Source: Eriocheir sinensis (taxonomy: Eukaryota; Arthropoda; Malacostraca; Decapoda; Varunidae). Taken from it: DNA of 64,000 bases. The notes under the pieces were generated by a model, which was not told the DNA's origin, did not search any database, and saw only the letters and a list, made by a program, of their open reading frames with translations. Shown one piece after another: positions 15,160-27,129 of the stretch (position 1 is the first letter of the stretch; each line of letters begins with the position of its first letter). The stretch is from NCBI RefSeq assembly GCF_024679095.1, contig NC_066516.1, positions 24,409,718 to 24,473,717 of the forward strand, written 5' to 3'. The translations under genes and the position numbers were made by a program.

Positions 15160-15371
15160 AGTGTGTGATTCACCATGGTCTAATCACGCTCTAAACTCTC
15201 AGTCCTCCGTCTTGGCCCTCCCCGGATGAACTTGTAGCAGGTGACGGATCTTGTGGGAACGACTGGAGCCGCACATCACACCCATGCACACACGGGAGGC
15301 GGGACACAACCCCCAACCGACACCCGGTACCCATTCACTGCTGGGTGGACAAGAGGCATGGATTAAAAGAG

Positions 15372-15372
<1 letters not shown>
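15160..15372 (-). mobile_element. SINE-like element sharing a 3' tail with the tRNA SINE at 59886
   Basis: On the plus strand it begins GTGTGTGATTCACCATGG and continues CTAATCAC, then CCTCCCCGGATGAACTTG. The same segments, with substitutions and an indel, are the 3' half of the tRNA-derived SINE at 59886-60124. Toward its 5' end the minus strand has GGTACCGGGTGTCGGTTGG. No clear box A/B pair found, so it may be 5'-truncated or of a different head family. A (GT)n array abuts its 5' end at 15373. Confidence 0.6.

Positions 15373-15402
<30 letters not shown>
15373..15402. repeat. (GT)15 microsatellite
   Basis: GT run adjoining the 5' end of the minus-strand SINE-like element. Confidence 0.95.
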
Positions 15403-15404
<2 letters not shown>

Positions 15405-15504
15405 CGTGACCGGGACCTTCAGAAGTGGCGTAGTCGAACGTCCCCAGCGCGGCGTCACGCCCCCTGGTGGTGAGGACCAGTTTTGTCGAGGCCCCAGGCA
15501 GCGT

Positions 15505-15914
<410 letters not shown>

Positions 15915-16217
15915 TGTTGGCTTGTTTGTTTATGTCTACGGGTGCTAGTTGGCTGGCTGGGTGACAGATTGCCTCAAGTCACGGTTAACGAGCACCGCAT
16001 TAACCCAAAGACACGCTGAATGCACGCTCGCAGATACTTCCTCGTCCTGCAGTCATCCTTGAGCTGCGTGACGCGATGGTGACTCTTTTCCTCGTCCTTC
16101 TTGAACGCTTCCCCTTTTTTCATTTGGATTCGTCGCCGCGCGCACCTGCTATTTCCTGGCCGTGAAGGCGTCAAAAAGTGGACGAAGATATCAACAGGTG
16201 TCCTTCGGGGAACTTCA

Positions 16218-16367
<150 letters not shown>

Positions 16368-16454
16368 TCTCATCCCTCAAAGCACCTCGCCTGGCAACGT
16401 TTTGTTCTACCTTTTGTGTATACACCTGACGCGTCGCTGATTAAATGGGCCTGC

Positions 16455-16641
16455 GGGGGGGGGGGGGGGGGGGTAGCGAGTGGGAAGCGGCGGCGACGGA
16501 GGCGGTGATGGTGGTGGCGGTGATGGTAGTGGCGGTGAGGGTGGTGGCGGTGATGGTGGTGGCGGTGATGGCGATGGTGATGGTGGTGGCGGTGATGGCG
16601 GTGATGATGGTGGTGGTGGTGGCGGTGATGGTGGTGGCGGC
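16455..16641. repeat. G19 and (GGTGATGGC)-type minisatellite
   Basis: A run of 19 G, then about 150 bp of GGT/GGC/GAT units organised as GGTGGTGGCGGTGAT-like 12-15 bp blocks. It truncates the 5' end of the family 1 element that follows. Confidence 0.93.
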
Positions 16642-16969
16642 TCTCCAAACTATTATTTCCAAAGGCCACAAAGGTGATTAGTTGGGTTCTCAAGAGTGTT
16701 TTTTTTTTTTATATAATCACACTGCAGAAGCCTTGGCAAACTATGACTAGGCTATCAAAACTACTCATGAAAATACCCACATTGCTACTTCCACGAAAGT
16801 CTTGTCAAATGTAGGTGTGTAAGTCCAGTCCAGTCCAGCAGTAGGCGTGGGATTGCCTTTGTAACGGCTTCCACTTATGGTCCTTATTCTTGATTATTGA
16901 TTGGCGTTGTTGTGTTTTTTAGTGTTGGTGAATTTTCTCTTTTAACCCCGAAATGTCTGAGAAGGTGGA
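16641..16969 (+). mobile_element. inverted-repeat element family 1, copy B
   Basis: 16641-16823 aligns to the element body (a GGCCACAAAGG-type segment, GGTTCTCAAGAGTGTTTTTT, CTTGTCAAATGTAGGTGTGTAAG). The 3' end appears at 16944-16969 (CCCCGAAATGTCTGAGAA) after about 120 bp of unrelated sequence, so the copy seems interrupted; that part is inference. The 5' end is lost in the GGT array. Confidence 0.65.
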
Positions 16970-17094
16970 TCGTTGAAGGCTGAGCTGAAGCTGCCTCGTC
17001 CTCTGCAAGTGAAATAAAGGAACAGACTGGGAATATATATTTTTTTACGGGGAAGGAAACAAAGCAAGGACTGAGTTAGAGTAAAATTGAGGGA

Positions 17095-17520
17095 AATAAC
17101 CACAAGGAGAAAAGAGGAAGATGAAAAAAGATGGGCTACGTTAGTTTTTGGGGAGTCTTAATGTTTGATACTCTCCTCTTGAAAGCGTTGAAGTTGTAGG
17201 AAGGGAAAAATAGAAAAGAGGAAGATGAAAAGAGATGATCAAGGTTAGTTTCTGAGGTGCCTTAACACATGACACTCTCCTCTTGAAAGCGTTGAAGTCG
17301 TAGGAAGGGAAAAAAAGAAGAGGAGAGGAAGACAGAAAGAGATGATCAAGGTTAGTTTCTGAGGTGCCTTAACACATGACACTCTCCTCTTGAAAGCGTT
17401 GAAGTTGTAGCAAGGGAAAAAGGAGAAAAGAGGAAGATGAAGAAATGATCAAGGTTTCTTTCTGAGGTGCCTTAACACATGATACTCTCCTCTTGTTGAA
17501 GTCTTAGTAAGGGGAAAAAA
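17095..17520. repeat. tandem repeat, about 105 bp unit, four copies
   Basis: CTCTCCTCTTGAA recurs at 17171, 17273, 17381 and 17483 (spacing 102, 108, 102), each preceded by GGTGCCTTAACACATGA-like and followed by GCGTTGAAG and an AAGAGGAAGATGA-rich part. Non-coding. Confidence 0.9.
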
Positions 17521-17715
17521 AGGTGTCGTAAAGTATGTGAGGTATGTCAGTGTTGGGTGTGAGCCGCCGCCATCCGGGAAGGGGAAGTAAGGGAGACGAG
17601 AGGCAGCTTCCGGGGAAAGTTTCATCCTCCAACCTTACCTATCATCTCCTCAATTCTACTCTCCTTTTTTTCTCTTCTCTTCCCTTCTCTTCTCTTGTCT
17701 TGTGTTCTTTTGTCT

Positions 17716-17884
17716 TAGCAGTCATGTGGTGAGTGCCAATACAATTGTCACATTCAAAAATAGACTAGAAGATAAATTGACACAGATATATGGTGTGGGG
17801 GGATACAGGAAGAAGCAGGGTCAAAGGGCTTGCCTCGTACAGGCTCCCTCTCTCTCTTGAACTCGTTCTTATGTTCTTATGTTA
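17716..17884 (+). mobile_element. CR1-like LINE 3' end, 5'-truncated
   Basis: Reads SSHVVSANTIVTFKNRLEDK in frame, matching the C-terminal domain of the LINE at 56264 (SSHVVGANTIDTFKKRLDKF), followed by a decayed tail and ending GTTCTTATGTTCTTATGTTA. Truncated on its 5' side by a CT-rich stretch. Confidence 0.8.
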
Positions 17885-18120
17885 TTCTTTTCTCTTCTCT
17901 TTTTTTTATTTTCTCTCCTCTTTCTTTACTCCTCTCCTCTCCTCTCCTCTCCTCTCCTCTCTTCTCTACTCTTTTTTTCTTCTCCTCTCCTTTCCTCTTC
18001 TCTCCTCTATCCTCTTTTCTTCTCTTCTCTCTTCTCTTCTCTTCTCTTCTCTCCTCTTCTCTCCTCTCGTCTCCTCTCCTCTCCTCTGCTCATCCTGGTC
18101 CCTCTCCTCTCCTCCCCTCC
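17885..18120. repeat. polypyrimidine (TCTCC)-rich tract
   Basis: About 235 bp of nearly pure C/T with TCTCC, TCTTC and TCTCTT pentamers and hexamers, directly after the LINE tail. Confidence 0.85.
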
Positions 18121-18260
18121 CCAGCCTCGTCAGTGTCGGCAGCGGCGGGGCTCAAGGCGAGGAGTCATTACGAGGGGGAAAGACTCGTCATCTCGGTCGC
18201 ACAATGTAGGGTTGGTGGGGAGACTCAGAGAAACCACGCAAGAACTCCAAGGGGCTACGA

Positions 18261-18440
18261 CTCTTACATCAATTATTTATAAGGGCCAGAACAGAGATAA
18301 AATACGTTCTCATGAGTGTTTTTTTTTTAGAGTTCATGGTACAGAAGCCTCGTCAAACTATCATCAGGGTCACAAAACTACCCCTGGAAAGGCCCATAAC
18401 TCTTACGAAAGCCTTGTCAAATGTGTGTGCTTGGGGGGGC
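18261..18440 (+). mobile_element. inverted-repeat element family 1, copy C
   Basis: Body aligns from CTCTTACATCAATTATTTAT through GTTCTCATGAGTGTTTTTTT, TTCATGGTACAGAAG and ACTACCCCTGG to CTTGTCAAATGTGTGTGCTTG. Both terminal inverted repeats are degraded or missing. Confidence 0.75.
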
Positions 18441-18506
18441 GACGAATGATTCATAATAGGAGTTTGCGGATGAGCTGTCGCTGTATCACGCATTAACCGG
18501 CCGTGT

Positions 18507-18511
18507 GTGAG

Positions 18512-18558
<47 letters not shown>
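18507..18558. repeat. (GT)n microsatellite
   Basis: About 24 GT units with a GTTT interruption near the start. Confidence 0.95.
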
Positions 18559-18559
<1 letters not shown>

Positions 18560-18869
18560 GGCCATCCCCATCGGCTACAGTACACTATAGGGGCATTGAG
18601 CTAGCTGTGTCCGGGTCCAGCTGCCTCCAGGGGGAACTTAAGTAAATGCGTGGCTTTGCTAAGGTGTAATTAGGGTTAAATCGAGTTTAGGCTGGGATCC
18701 AAGAGGGTAATAAGGCCCGGGTGGAGGATGGCCTTGGGGCGGAACATCTTCGTGCAGCTGGCGTGGTGGGGGAAGGTCCACAGCCCCGACATTATATTTT
18801 TATGGTCAAGGAAAGGGTTGTTGTACCTCCGAGACCTTCCCCGCAGCATTCAGATCCACCCTCATCACT

Positions 18870-19330
18870 CATCCTCCACCTGTTACCTCGCTCATCCATC
18901 ATACCTGCGTCCTTCTCTTCCTTTCTCCTTCACATCCTAAGCAACTTTCCGCCCTTCTCTCCCTTTCTCCTCTCATCTCATCCTATAAGCATCACTCCAA
19001 CCTTCTCTCCCCTTTCTCCTTTCACTCTAAGCATCACTCCAATCTTCTCTCCCTTTCCCTTCTTATTCCAGTCATCTCTCCGTCCTTCTCCCCTTTTCTC
19101 CTCTCACCCTAAGAACCAGTACGAACTTCTCTCCTCTACTCATCCTAAACATCACTTCAACCTTCTTTCTCTTCACATTCCAGTCATCTCTCCGTCCTTA
19201 TCTCCTGTCGCCATCAGTCTTTGTCTCCTCTTCTTCGTCCCAGTTGTTTCTCCGTTCTCTTCTCTCCCATCCCTGTCATAACTCCGTATTTCTCCTCTCT
19301 TCTCACGGCAGTCATCCCTCAACCCTCACC
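18870..19330. repeat. CT-rich stretch with loose internal repeats
   Basis: Repeated CTAAGCATCACTCCAACC and CTTCTCTCCC-like phrases, with landmarks at 18990, 19030 and 19150, suggest an old 45-60 bp tandem repeat in pyrimidine-rich DNA. A plus-strand Ser/Pro/Phe-rich frame crosses it but looks compositional. Confidence 0.5.
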
Positions 19331-19754
19331 TTAGTCTCTTCCTTTCTCCGTCTCAACCCATCCGTCTTGGCGCCTCAGAGGTTTTCCGCAGCGCTCCGTG
19401 GGGGATGTTGCCTCTCAGGGTCGCGGTCTCTTTGCTGGGAACACTCGTCGATCGCCTTGAGTTGCCGTGTTCAGAGACAGAGACAGTCACTAACCAGCGG
19501 CAAATTGTCCGTGACGTGGAGGTTGAGGGAAGGACACAGCGCCTCGTTATACCACATTATCCTTCGACCCAGCAGCTCCAGGGGACTTGGGGGAGGCGGA
19601 TGAGGTTTTATGCTCAAGTGAAGAACGAACACAATAGAGAGAGGAACCTGCTGATTTTTGTTGTTTGTTTAGATTTGTTTTACGTATCAGGTTGTAACAA
19701 AATTATGCTGAACGGTATTTTTTATTTATTTATTTTTCCTCCTCCTCCTCCTGT

Positions 19755-19789
19755 TACTACTACTACTACTACTACTACTACTATTACTC

Positions 19790-19847
<58 letters not shown>

Positions 19848-19848
19848 C
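19755..19848. repeat. (ACT)n microsatellite
   Basis: ACT trinucleotide array of about 90 bp with ATT and CCT interruptions. Confidence 0.95.
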
Positions 19849-20071
19849 ATTACCCTTACTATTGCTGCTACTAACCCTTGTACAACAACAGCAATAATAA
19901 TACCCACACACAACATACACATACATACAAACATACATACATACACAAGTAGAGAAGAGAATTGCACATGCTTAGATATACACGTCTTTTTCAAGGTCTA
20001 AATCAGTAACATAGTCACCAAACATCCAATAGGCTTGTCCACCCACCACTAGAGTCAGTCAATCAGTCAGT

Positions 20072-20820
20072 CAGGAGGAGGAGGAGGAGGAGGAGGAGGA
20101 GGAGGCGATGACACACGGTGAAAACAACTCTATCCGTCCACCAAAACAAACGAGCGTGATCTTCTTGGTGATAGTATCGACTCCACAGATCGTTAATGAG
20201 CTTACTGTCTGCCAATCAAGTCTTCGGGGTGATTAATTATCGTCTCGGCCTTGAGGAGTTATGGCCTTGTACGGAGCTACGGGAGGAGAAGGAGGAGGGA
20301 CGAGGAGGAGGAGGAGGAGAGAGAGGAGGGACAGTGGGGGATGGCGGAGAAGTAAAGGAGGAGGAGGTACTTGAAGGAGAAGGAAGGTAGTGAGGAGAGT
20401 AAGAGGAGGAGAAGGGAAGAAAGAAGGAGAGGAGGGTAAGAGAAGGGAGAGTGAAGGAAGAAGGAGGATATTAAGGAAAGAGGCAAAGAGAATGAAAGGA
20501 GGAGAGGGAAGTGAAGGAAGTAGGAGAGGAAAATAAAGGGAAAAGGAAGGATGACAATAAAGGAAAGAGGAGAGGAGAAAGAGAGAAGAAGAGGGAAGTA
20601 AGGAAAGGAGGAAAGGACAGTAAGAGATGGGAATGAAGAGAGAGAAGAGGGAAGAGAGCGAAAAAGAGGAGGAAACGGAGATGGGGAGAACAGGTTACAG
20701 AGGGTTCTAGGAATATGAATGTTGTGGGTGTGGTTATAAGTGCTGAGGTTCGTATATAAAGGAGGCGGTGAAAAGAGGAGAGAGAGAAAGAAAGATAAGG
20801 GATGAGAAAAGAATGAAAAA
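20072..20820. repeat. (AGG)n and long polypurine region
   Basis: AGG array 20072-20104, then from 20280 about 540 bp that is over 90 percent A/G on the plus strand, composed of GGAAG/GAGGA phrases without a strict period. Confidence 0.8.
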
Positions 20821-21081
20821 CAAAGGAGCCAATTCAACACTCATCTCATTTTGACGTGAAGGTGTGGTCGTTCCCGAAGGTGGACGTGTGTGTGTGTGTG
20901 TGGGCGTGTGTGTGTGGGCGTGGGGCGGCGACGAGTTACGGTTGTTTGTCTATTATTGTTGTTATTGACTTTTACCTTAAATGGACACAATATAGCGTTA
21001 ACATTATACAAATTTTCAGTGTGTATACATGCGCGTCCGTACACCCATGTTTTTTTTTTGTGAGTGGTTATTATTGATAGT

Positions 21082-21108
21082 AGTAGCAGCAGCAGTAGTA
21101 GCAGCAGC

Positions 21109-21148
<40 letters not shown>
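21082..21148. repeat. (AGT)n/(AGC)n microsatellite
   Basis: Trinucleotide array of AGT units with AGC variants. Confidence 0.94.
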
Positions 21149-21267
21149 ATGGCATAATCATCATAAGCAAAAGCAGCCGCGCCACCAGAAGCAGTTACAA
21201 CGTTATTGATCGAAGCGTACTGAGAGGAGGATAAAGGACAGGGAAGTGAGGAGTGAAAGATTGGAAG

Positions 21268-21411
21268 AGGAGGAGGAGGAGGAGGAGGAGGACCGCTACA
21301 CTTGGGTACTACAGGGTACGTCAGGGGCGCCGCCGACAGTTGTAGCGGGGGCGTAGTGGGCGGGGCGGGGCGGGGCGTGCTGTCTTATTCTACGCACCAC
21401 TGCTCCTCACT

Positions 21412-21454
<43 letters not shown>

Positions 21455-21465
21455 CCCCCCCCCCT
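21268..21465. repeat. (GGA)n, (CT)n and C-run
   Basis: GGA array at 21268-21291; CT run 21416-21452 passing into a run of 13 C. Confidence 0.93.
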
Positions 21466-22245
21466 CCACGTCGTCTCGTCCACAGTTTTATTGGCTTTCC
21501 ATTACTGCCTCAGAAATTTCTTTCCCAAAAATGCTCGAAACGTTTCGTAATTGCTTTTCTGCTTCCTTTTTCCTTTTTTTATTTTTCACTTCGTGCAGGT
21601 CGACCTTGACGACGGATCAGGGTGAATCACATCGTGTCAGCCCTTCCGTTGTGCTTCCGTCATCACTTATCGGTCAATGTTTATTTTATTTTATCAGAGG
21701 GGGAACGGATCACCCCTCGGGGAGCATTCAGGCATCAGTAGAAACACTCATTACCTCTGGCTATCTTCAGAATAAAATTTGCTCCACTACGATTGGTGAT
21801 ACGTATTTTTTTGGAAACACAGACAACGACGCAAACATTATCCTCATCCCTGTCGGCGTGCGATAAAACTGTTACTCTTGGTGCGAAACTGTGCTTACTG
21901 AGAGCTGAGACAAGGCTGAATAAGAAGTATAAAACGAAGGGAAAAAGTGATAGCTTGGGATGGGAAAGGATGGGAGGTCAGGGAAATGCTTAATAAGAGA
22001 GTTGAGGAGAAGAGAAACAGCGTCAAGGGGGGCGAGGGGGGGGAGCATAATCATAGGCGAATCGAGGCTGTGTGAATGAAGAAGGGAAGAAGGGAGTTAA
22101 GGTGAGGTCAGCTGTGGTGAGGCTGCTGGCTGGAGGGTTCAAGGTGTGAGAAAGGAGGCGAGGAATGGAATCTTTCAACTCGTGTTCATGGCAGAAAGAG
22201 GCCGCAAACTAGCAGATGGTTGGCTTGTCATCTCTTCCGATTTGT
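21466..22245. other. no gene recognised
   Basis: Ordinary sequence downstream (3' side) of the minus-strand membrane-protein gene. No exon or element end recognised. Confidence 0.4.
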
Positions 22246-22249
22246 TTTT

Positions 22250-22255
22250 TTTATT
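22250..22255 (-). terminator. candidate poly(A) signal AATAAA for the minus-strand gene
   Basis: TTTATT on the plus strand reads AATAAA on the minus strand, about 490 bp after the stop codon of the membrane-protein frame and just past the tandem-repeat block. It is in an A-rich context, so it could be fortuitous. Confidence 0.35.
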
Positions 22256-22267
22256 TTTTTATCCCTT

Positions 22268-22741
22268 ATCTTTCTTCCTCTCTCTCATCTTTTCCCCGGG
22301 TACTTTATGCGAACCTCACCGCGTATAACCCCACTCACAACATTCTTACACCTAAATAGAGGGACAGATACAGAAATAAAGGATAAAATGCGAAAATAGA
22401 AGAATAATTATCTTTCTTCCCCTCTCTCATCTTTTCCCCGGGTACTTTATGCGAACCTCACCGCGTATAACCCCACTCACAACGTTCTTACCCCTAAATA
22501 GAGGGACAGATACAGAGATATAAGATAAAATGCGAAAAGAGAAGAATAATTTAACGTCCAGACCGTCATATCTCCCTTATCCCTTATCTTTCTTCCCCTC
22601 TCTCATCTTTTCCCCGGGTACTTTATGCGAACCTCACCGCGTATAACCCCACTCACAACGTTCTTACACCTAAATAGAGGGACAGATACAGAAATAAAGG
22701 ATAAAATGCGAAAATAGAAGAATAATTTAACGTCCAGACCG
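22268..22741 (-). repeat. three tandem copies in the probable 3' UTR
   Basis: Copies start at 22268, 22409 and 22585 on the plus strand (TATCTTTCTTCC landmark; spacing 141 and 176) and share TTTTCCCCGGGTACTTTATG, ACCTCACCGCGTATAACC and AAATAGAGGGACAGATACAG with very few differences. The longer copies include AACGTCCAGACCGTCA, which at 22741 runs into the stop codon of the gene, so the duplicated segment begins at the last bases of the coding region. Confidence 0.9.
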
Positions 22742-24136
22742 TCACATCTCTTCCTCCCCGATGCTGGCCTTGCCCTTCGCCGCCCGCCGCACGACTGACA
22801 CCTCATCTCGCCGCACCATCCGCGTGTCAATCTCCCGCACCCTCGTCAGCATCTCTCTAATGCGGGACTTGAGGACAGAGAGGGAAGAGGAAGCGCTGCC
22901 CCCTTCAGGAGACGCTGACGACACGCTCAAGGGCCTCCCGCTGCTGCTTGTGCCGGAGAGCGTCATTGCTGTCCCCAAAGCGTCATTCGGGGCATTCCCC
23001 CAGGGTCCTCCCGGGGCTAAGGACGAAGGGGAAGGGTGAGAGCGGTGTGAGGTGGTCCGTAGTTGCTGCCACCCACCCTGAACAGTAGTGGCGGGATGGA
23101 AGGAATTTGCTGTGGACTTAGTGTGAGGGCCGCTGGTAGTGAGGGCGGGGTTGCTGTTGTTTATGGTGCCAGGGGTTCTGTCTGAAGAGGTGGAGGACGG
23201 AGGGAGGTGTTGGGTGGCGGCGGTAGGGGTGGTGGTGACGGCTTTGTCCGGACTGGTGGTGGGGTGAGGAATGTTTACCGTGGTGTTGGGGTGAGGGAAG
23301 TCTGAAGTGATGGGAGGGTAAGGCAAGTCTGAAGTCGTAGTGGGGTGAGGAAAGCTTGAAGTGTTGGTGGGGTGAGGAAAGTCCAAAGTGGTGGGGGGGT
23401 GAGGGAAGTCTGAAGTGGTGGTGGGGTGATGAATGCTTGACGTGGTGTTGATGTGAGGAAAGCTTGAAGAGGTGTTGGGGTGGGGAAAGTCTGAGGTGGT
23501 TGAGGGGTGAGGAAGGTCTGATGGGGTGGTGGGCTGATGAATGTCCGAAGTGGTATTAGGGTGAGGAACGTCTGAAGTGGAGGTGGTGGGGTGATGAATG
23601 CCTGAAGTGGTGGTGGGGTGAGGAGAGGGGGATGAAGTAACGGAAGGGACAGGATCATCTCGGGAAGGGGTCGAGGAAAGGGGGAAATTAGAAGTCCTGG
23701 ACCGGGAAGGAGAGCCTGGTGAGGGACTTTGTGGAGGTCGATAAGGAGGAGGGGGGATAGTAGGTGGAGGAAGATGAAAGGAGGAGGAGTGTTTAAGTGG
23801 AGAACTGGGCTGTGGAGGCGTACGAGGAGCAGGAGGAGGGCGAAGAGGTGCAAGGCGAGGAGGAGAACGCTTCGAGGTGGCTGGTAAGCGCTTAGTGTTT
23901 GTGGACAAGGAGTAGTTATCCCTGGACGCGTGTGACATATTTCCCTCGTGACTCTTCTCTTTGCGTGGGAGAGCCCAGTGCAGCAGCAATAAAAGGATGG
24001 CCAGCATGGCAGTGATGCAGCAGACGAGGCCCAGCTGCACCCACACGATGCCGGCGAACCACGGCATCGCGCAGGGCAAGGGGCTCGTCGTCCGCTCGTC
24101 CTGTGATGACCTCGCGAACTCACCGTCCTCAGGCAT
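22742..24136 (-). CDS. single-pass membrane protein with Pro/Thr/Ser-rich decapeptide repeats, unrecognised
   Basis: An open frame of 464 codons on the minus strand. Residues 1-24 are acidic and polar; 26-55 form one hydrophobic segment (WFAGIVWVQLGLVCC then a Leu run), followed by PRKEKSHEG, which by the positive-inside rule places the long C-terminal part in the cytosol. Residues 90-170 are Pro/Ser-rich and basic. Residues 172-294 are about twelve 10-residue repeats of the TTSDFPHPNT type. 300-415 are Ser/Thr/Pro/Gly-rich. The end (VLKSRIREMLTRVREIDTRM) is a charged, probably helical tail. Codons favour G/C in third position. The frame stays open upstream to 24961, but only through (GA)n arrays, so I start at the Met in ACGATGC. 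Four codons in, GAGGACG|GTGAGT is a perfect splice donor, so an alternative spliced 5' structure is possible. I do not recognise a family. Confidence 0.6.
   Translation of the reverse strand: MPEDGEFARSSQDERTTSPLPCAMPWFAGIVWVQLGLVCCITAMLAILLLLLHWALPRKEKSHEGNMSHASRDNYSLSTNTKRLPATSKRSPPRLAPLRPPPAPRTPPQPSSPLKHSSSFHLPPPTIPPPPYRPPQSPSPGSPSRSRTSNFPLSSTPSRDDPVPSVTSSPSPHPTTTSGIHHPTTSTSDVPHPNTTSDIHQPTTPSDLPHPSTTSDFPHPNTSSSFPHINTTSSIHHPTTTSDFPHPPTTLDFPHPTNTSSFPHPTTTSDLPYPPITSDFPHPNTTVNIPHPTTSPDKAVTTTPTAATQHLPPSSTSSDRTPGTINNSNPALTTSGPHTKSTANSFHPATTVQGGWQQLRTTSHRSHPSPSSLAPGGPWGNAPNDALGTAMTLSGTSSSGRPLSVSSASPEGGSASSSLSVLKSRIREMLTRVREIDTRMVRRDEVSVVRRAAKGKASIGEEEM
23255..23623 (-). repeat. 30 bp coding minisatellite
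   Basis: About twelve degenerate 30 bp units, seen on the plus strand as GGTGAGGAAAGTCTGAAGTG variants, encoding the decapeptide TTSDFPHPNT. The period keeps the frame, and units differ at many third positions, suggesting an old array held under coding constraint. Confidence 0.85.
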
Positions 24137-24165
24137 CGTCGAATTGGGAGATTTGCGAAAAAAAA

Positions 24166-24293
<128 letters not shown>

Positions 24294-24751
24294 ATATTAT
24301 TAGCTAGCTGTAAAACATGTGGTGCTGAAAAGACCTTGAGTGGCCCCGGACAGGCACGGGATAGGGTTACAAGACTTCGCGAAACCGTTCTCCATTTTAT
24401 ATCATCTTCATTATCATCACCATCATCATCACCAGGTGGAGGTAGAGGCATCATCGGCACGGTAGGGTGGTGGTGATGGTGGTGATGGTTGTGGCTAAGG
24501 GGGGAGGGGGTGGCAGATGGCGGTGGCGTTGCAGGGTGCTCAGGTTGGCTTTGTCCGTGTCCCGCACCCTCGCATGGGAAAGCCATCAGCGGTGCATGCG
24601 GCGTGCTGACGGGCGTGTCGCGGGCGGCGTGCCACGAGGGCCTCACCGTGACGCCCCGCCAGCCGCTGACCCGTGAACGTGGTGGTGGTGTCGGCCGAGG
24701 CGGGGCGCTGGGAAGGTAACACGGGGCCCAGGTGTAGCCATGGATAGACAC

Positions 24752-26660
<1,909 letters not shown>

Positions 26661-26663
26661 CGT

Positions 26664-26873
26664 ATTATAAGACACCCAAGAACACATAGATGACAAAGCT
26701 TTCGCAGGAGTTGTGGGCATTTCCAGGAGTAGTTTTATGACCCTGGTGGTAGTTCGACCCTTCTTCTGTACCCTGAGCCTAAAAAAAACTGATTAGAACC
26801 AGATTGATCCCCTCTTTGACCTTTAGAAATAGGTGATGTGAGAAGCGAAAGTGTCTTGTAATACAATCCTTAA
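26664..26873 (-). mobile_element. inverted-repeat element family 1, copy D
   Basis: Minus-strand copy: GGAGTTGTGGGCATTTCC, AGTTTTATGACCCTGGTGGT, TTCTTCTGTACC, then CCTCTTTGACCTTTAGAAAT and GGTGATGTGAGAAGCG. Outer ends are degraded (AAGTGTCTTGTAATAC near 26860). Confidence 0.8.
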
Positions 26874-26996
26874 AAAAAAAAGACTCAGCACATTAAAATG
26901 AATAGGAAAGGAAGAAACATTTCACCCAAAACTGCATTTCAAAAGTAAGGGCAAGTCGCAAGGGGTAGGCGGTAAAATTCTCCCGAGCAATTGCAG

Positions 26997-27129
26997 GCTG
27001 CTCAACGACTCTCAGCAGCGTCAGCACGGCGGGGGAGCAAGCGGAGTCAGCGGGGGCCCGTGCTCCTGCCGGCCACGCAGAGGGACTGGAGACGAAGTTT
27101 ATGCTCGACTTAAAAGCTTCGTGGCATAA
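26997..27129 (+). CDS. candidate terminal exon, unrecognised
   Basis: After an acceptor-like GAGCAATTGCAG, one base then 43 codons are open to TAA. The peptide is Gln/Gly/Ser-rich, includes a CSCRPRR basic patch and ends GDEVYARLKSFVA. Third positions are mostly G/C and codons follow an RNY pattern, unlike flanks. The alternative frame (stop slightly earlier, Arg-rich) is less codon-like. No donor is needed if this is the last exon; no clear AATAAA follows. It could be chance in a GC-rich patch. Confidence 0.25.

Noticed and set aside
18721..19281. 186-codon Ser/Pro/Phe-rich frame
   Set aside because: Follows pyrimidine composition of a degenerate tandem repeat.
23275..24123. 282-codon second frame opposite the same gene region
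   Set aside because: Shifted reading of the Pro/Ser-rich gene; Leu/His-rich peptide and poorer codon use than the 464-codon frame.
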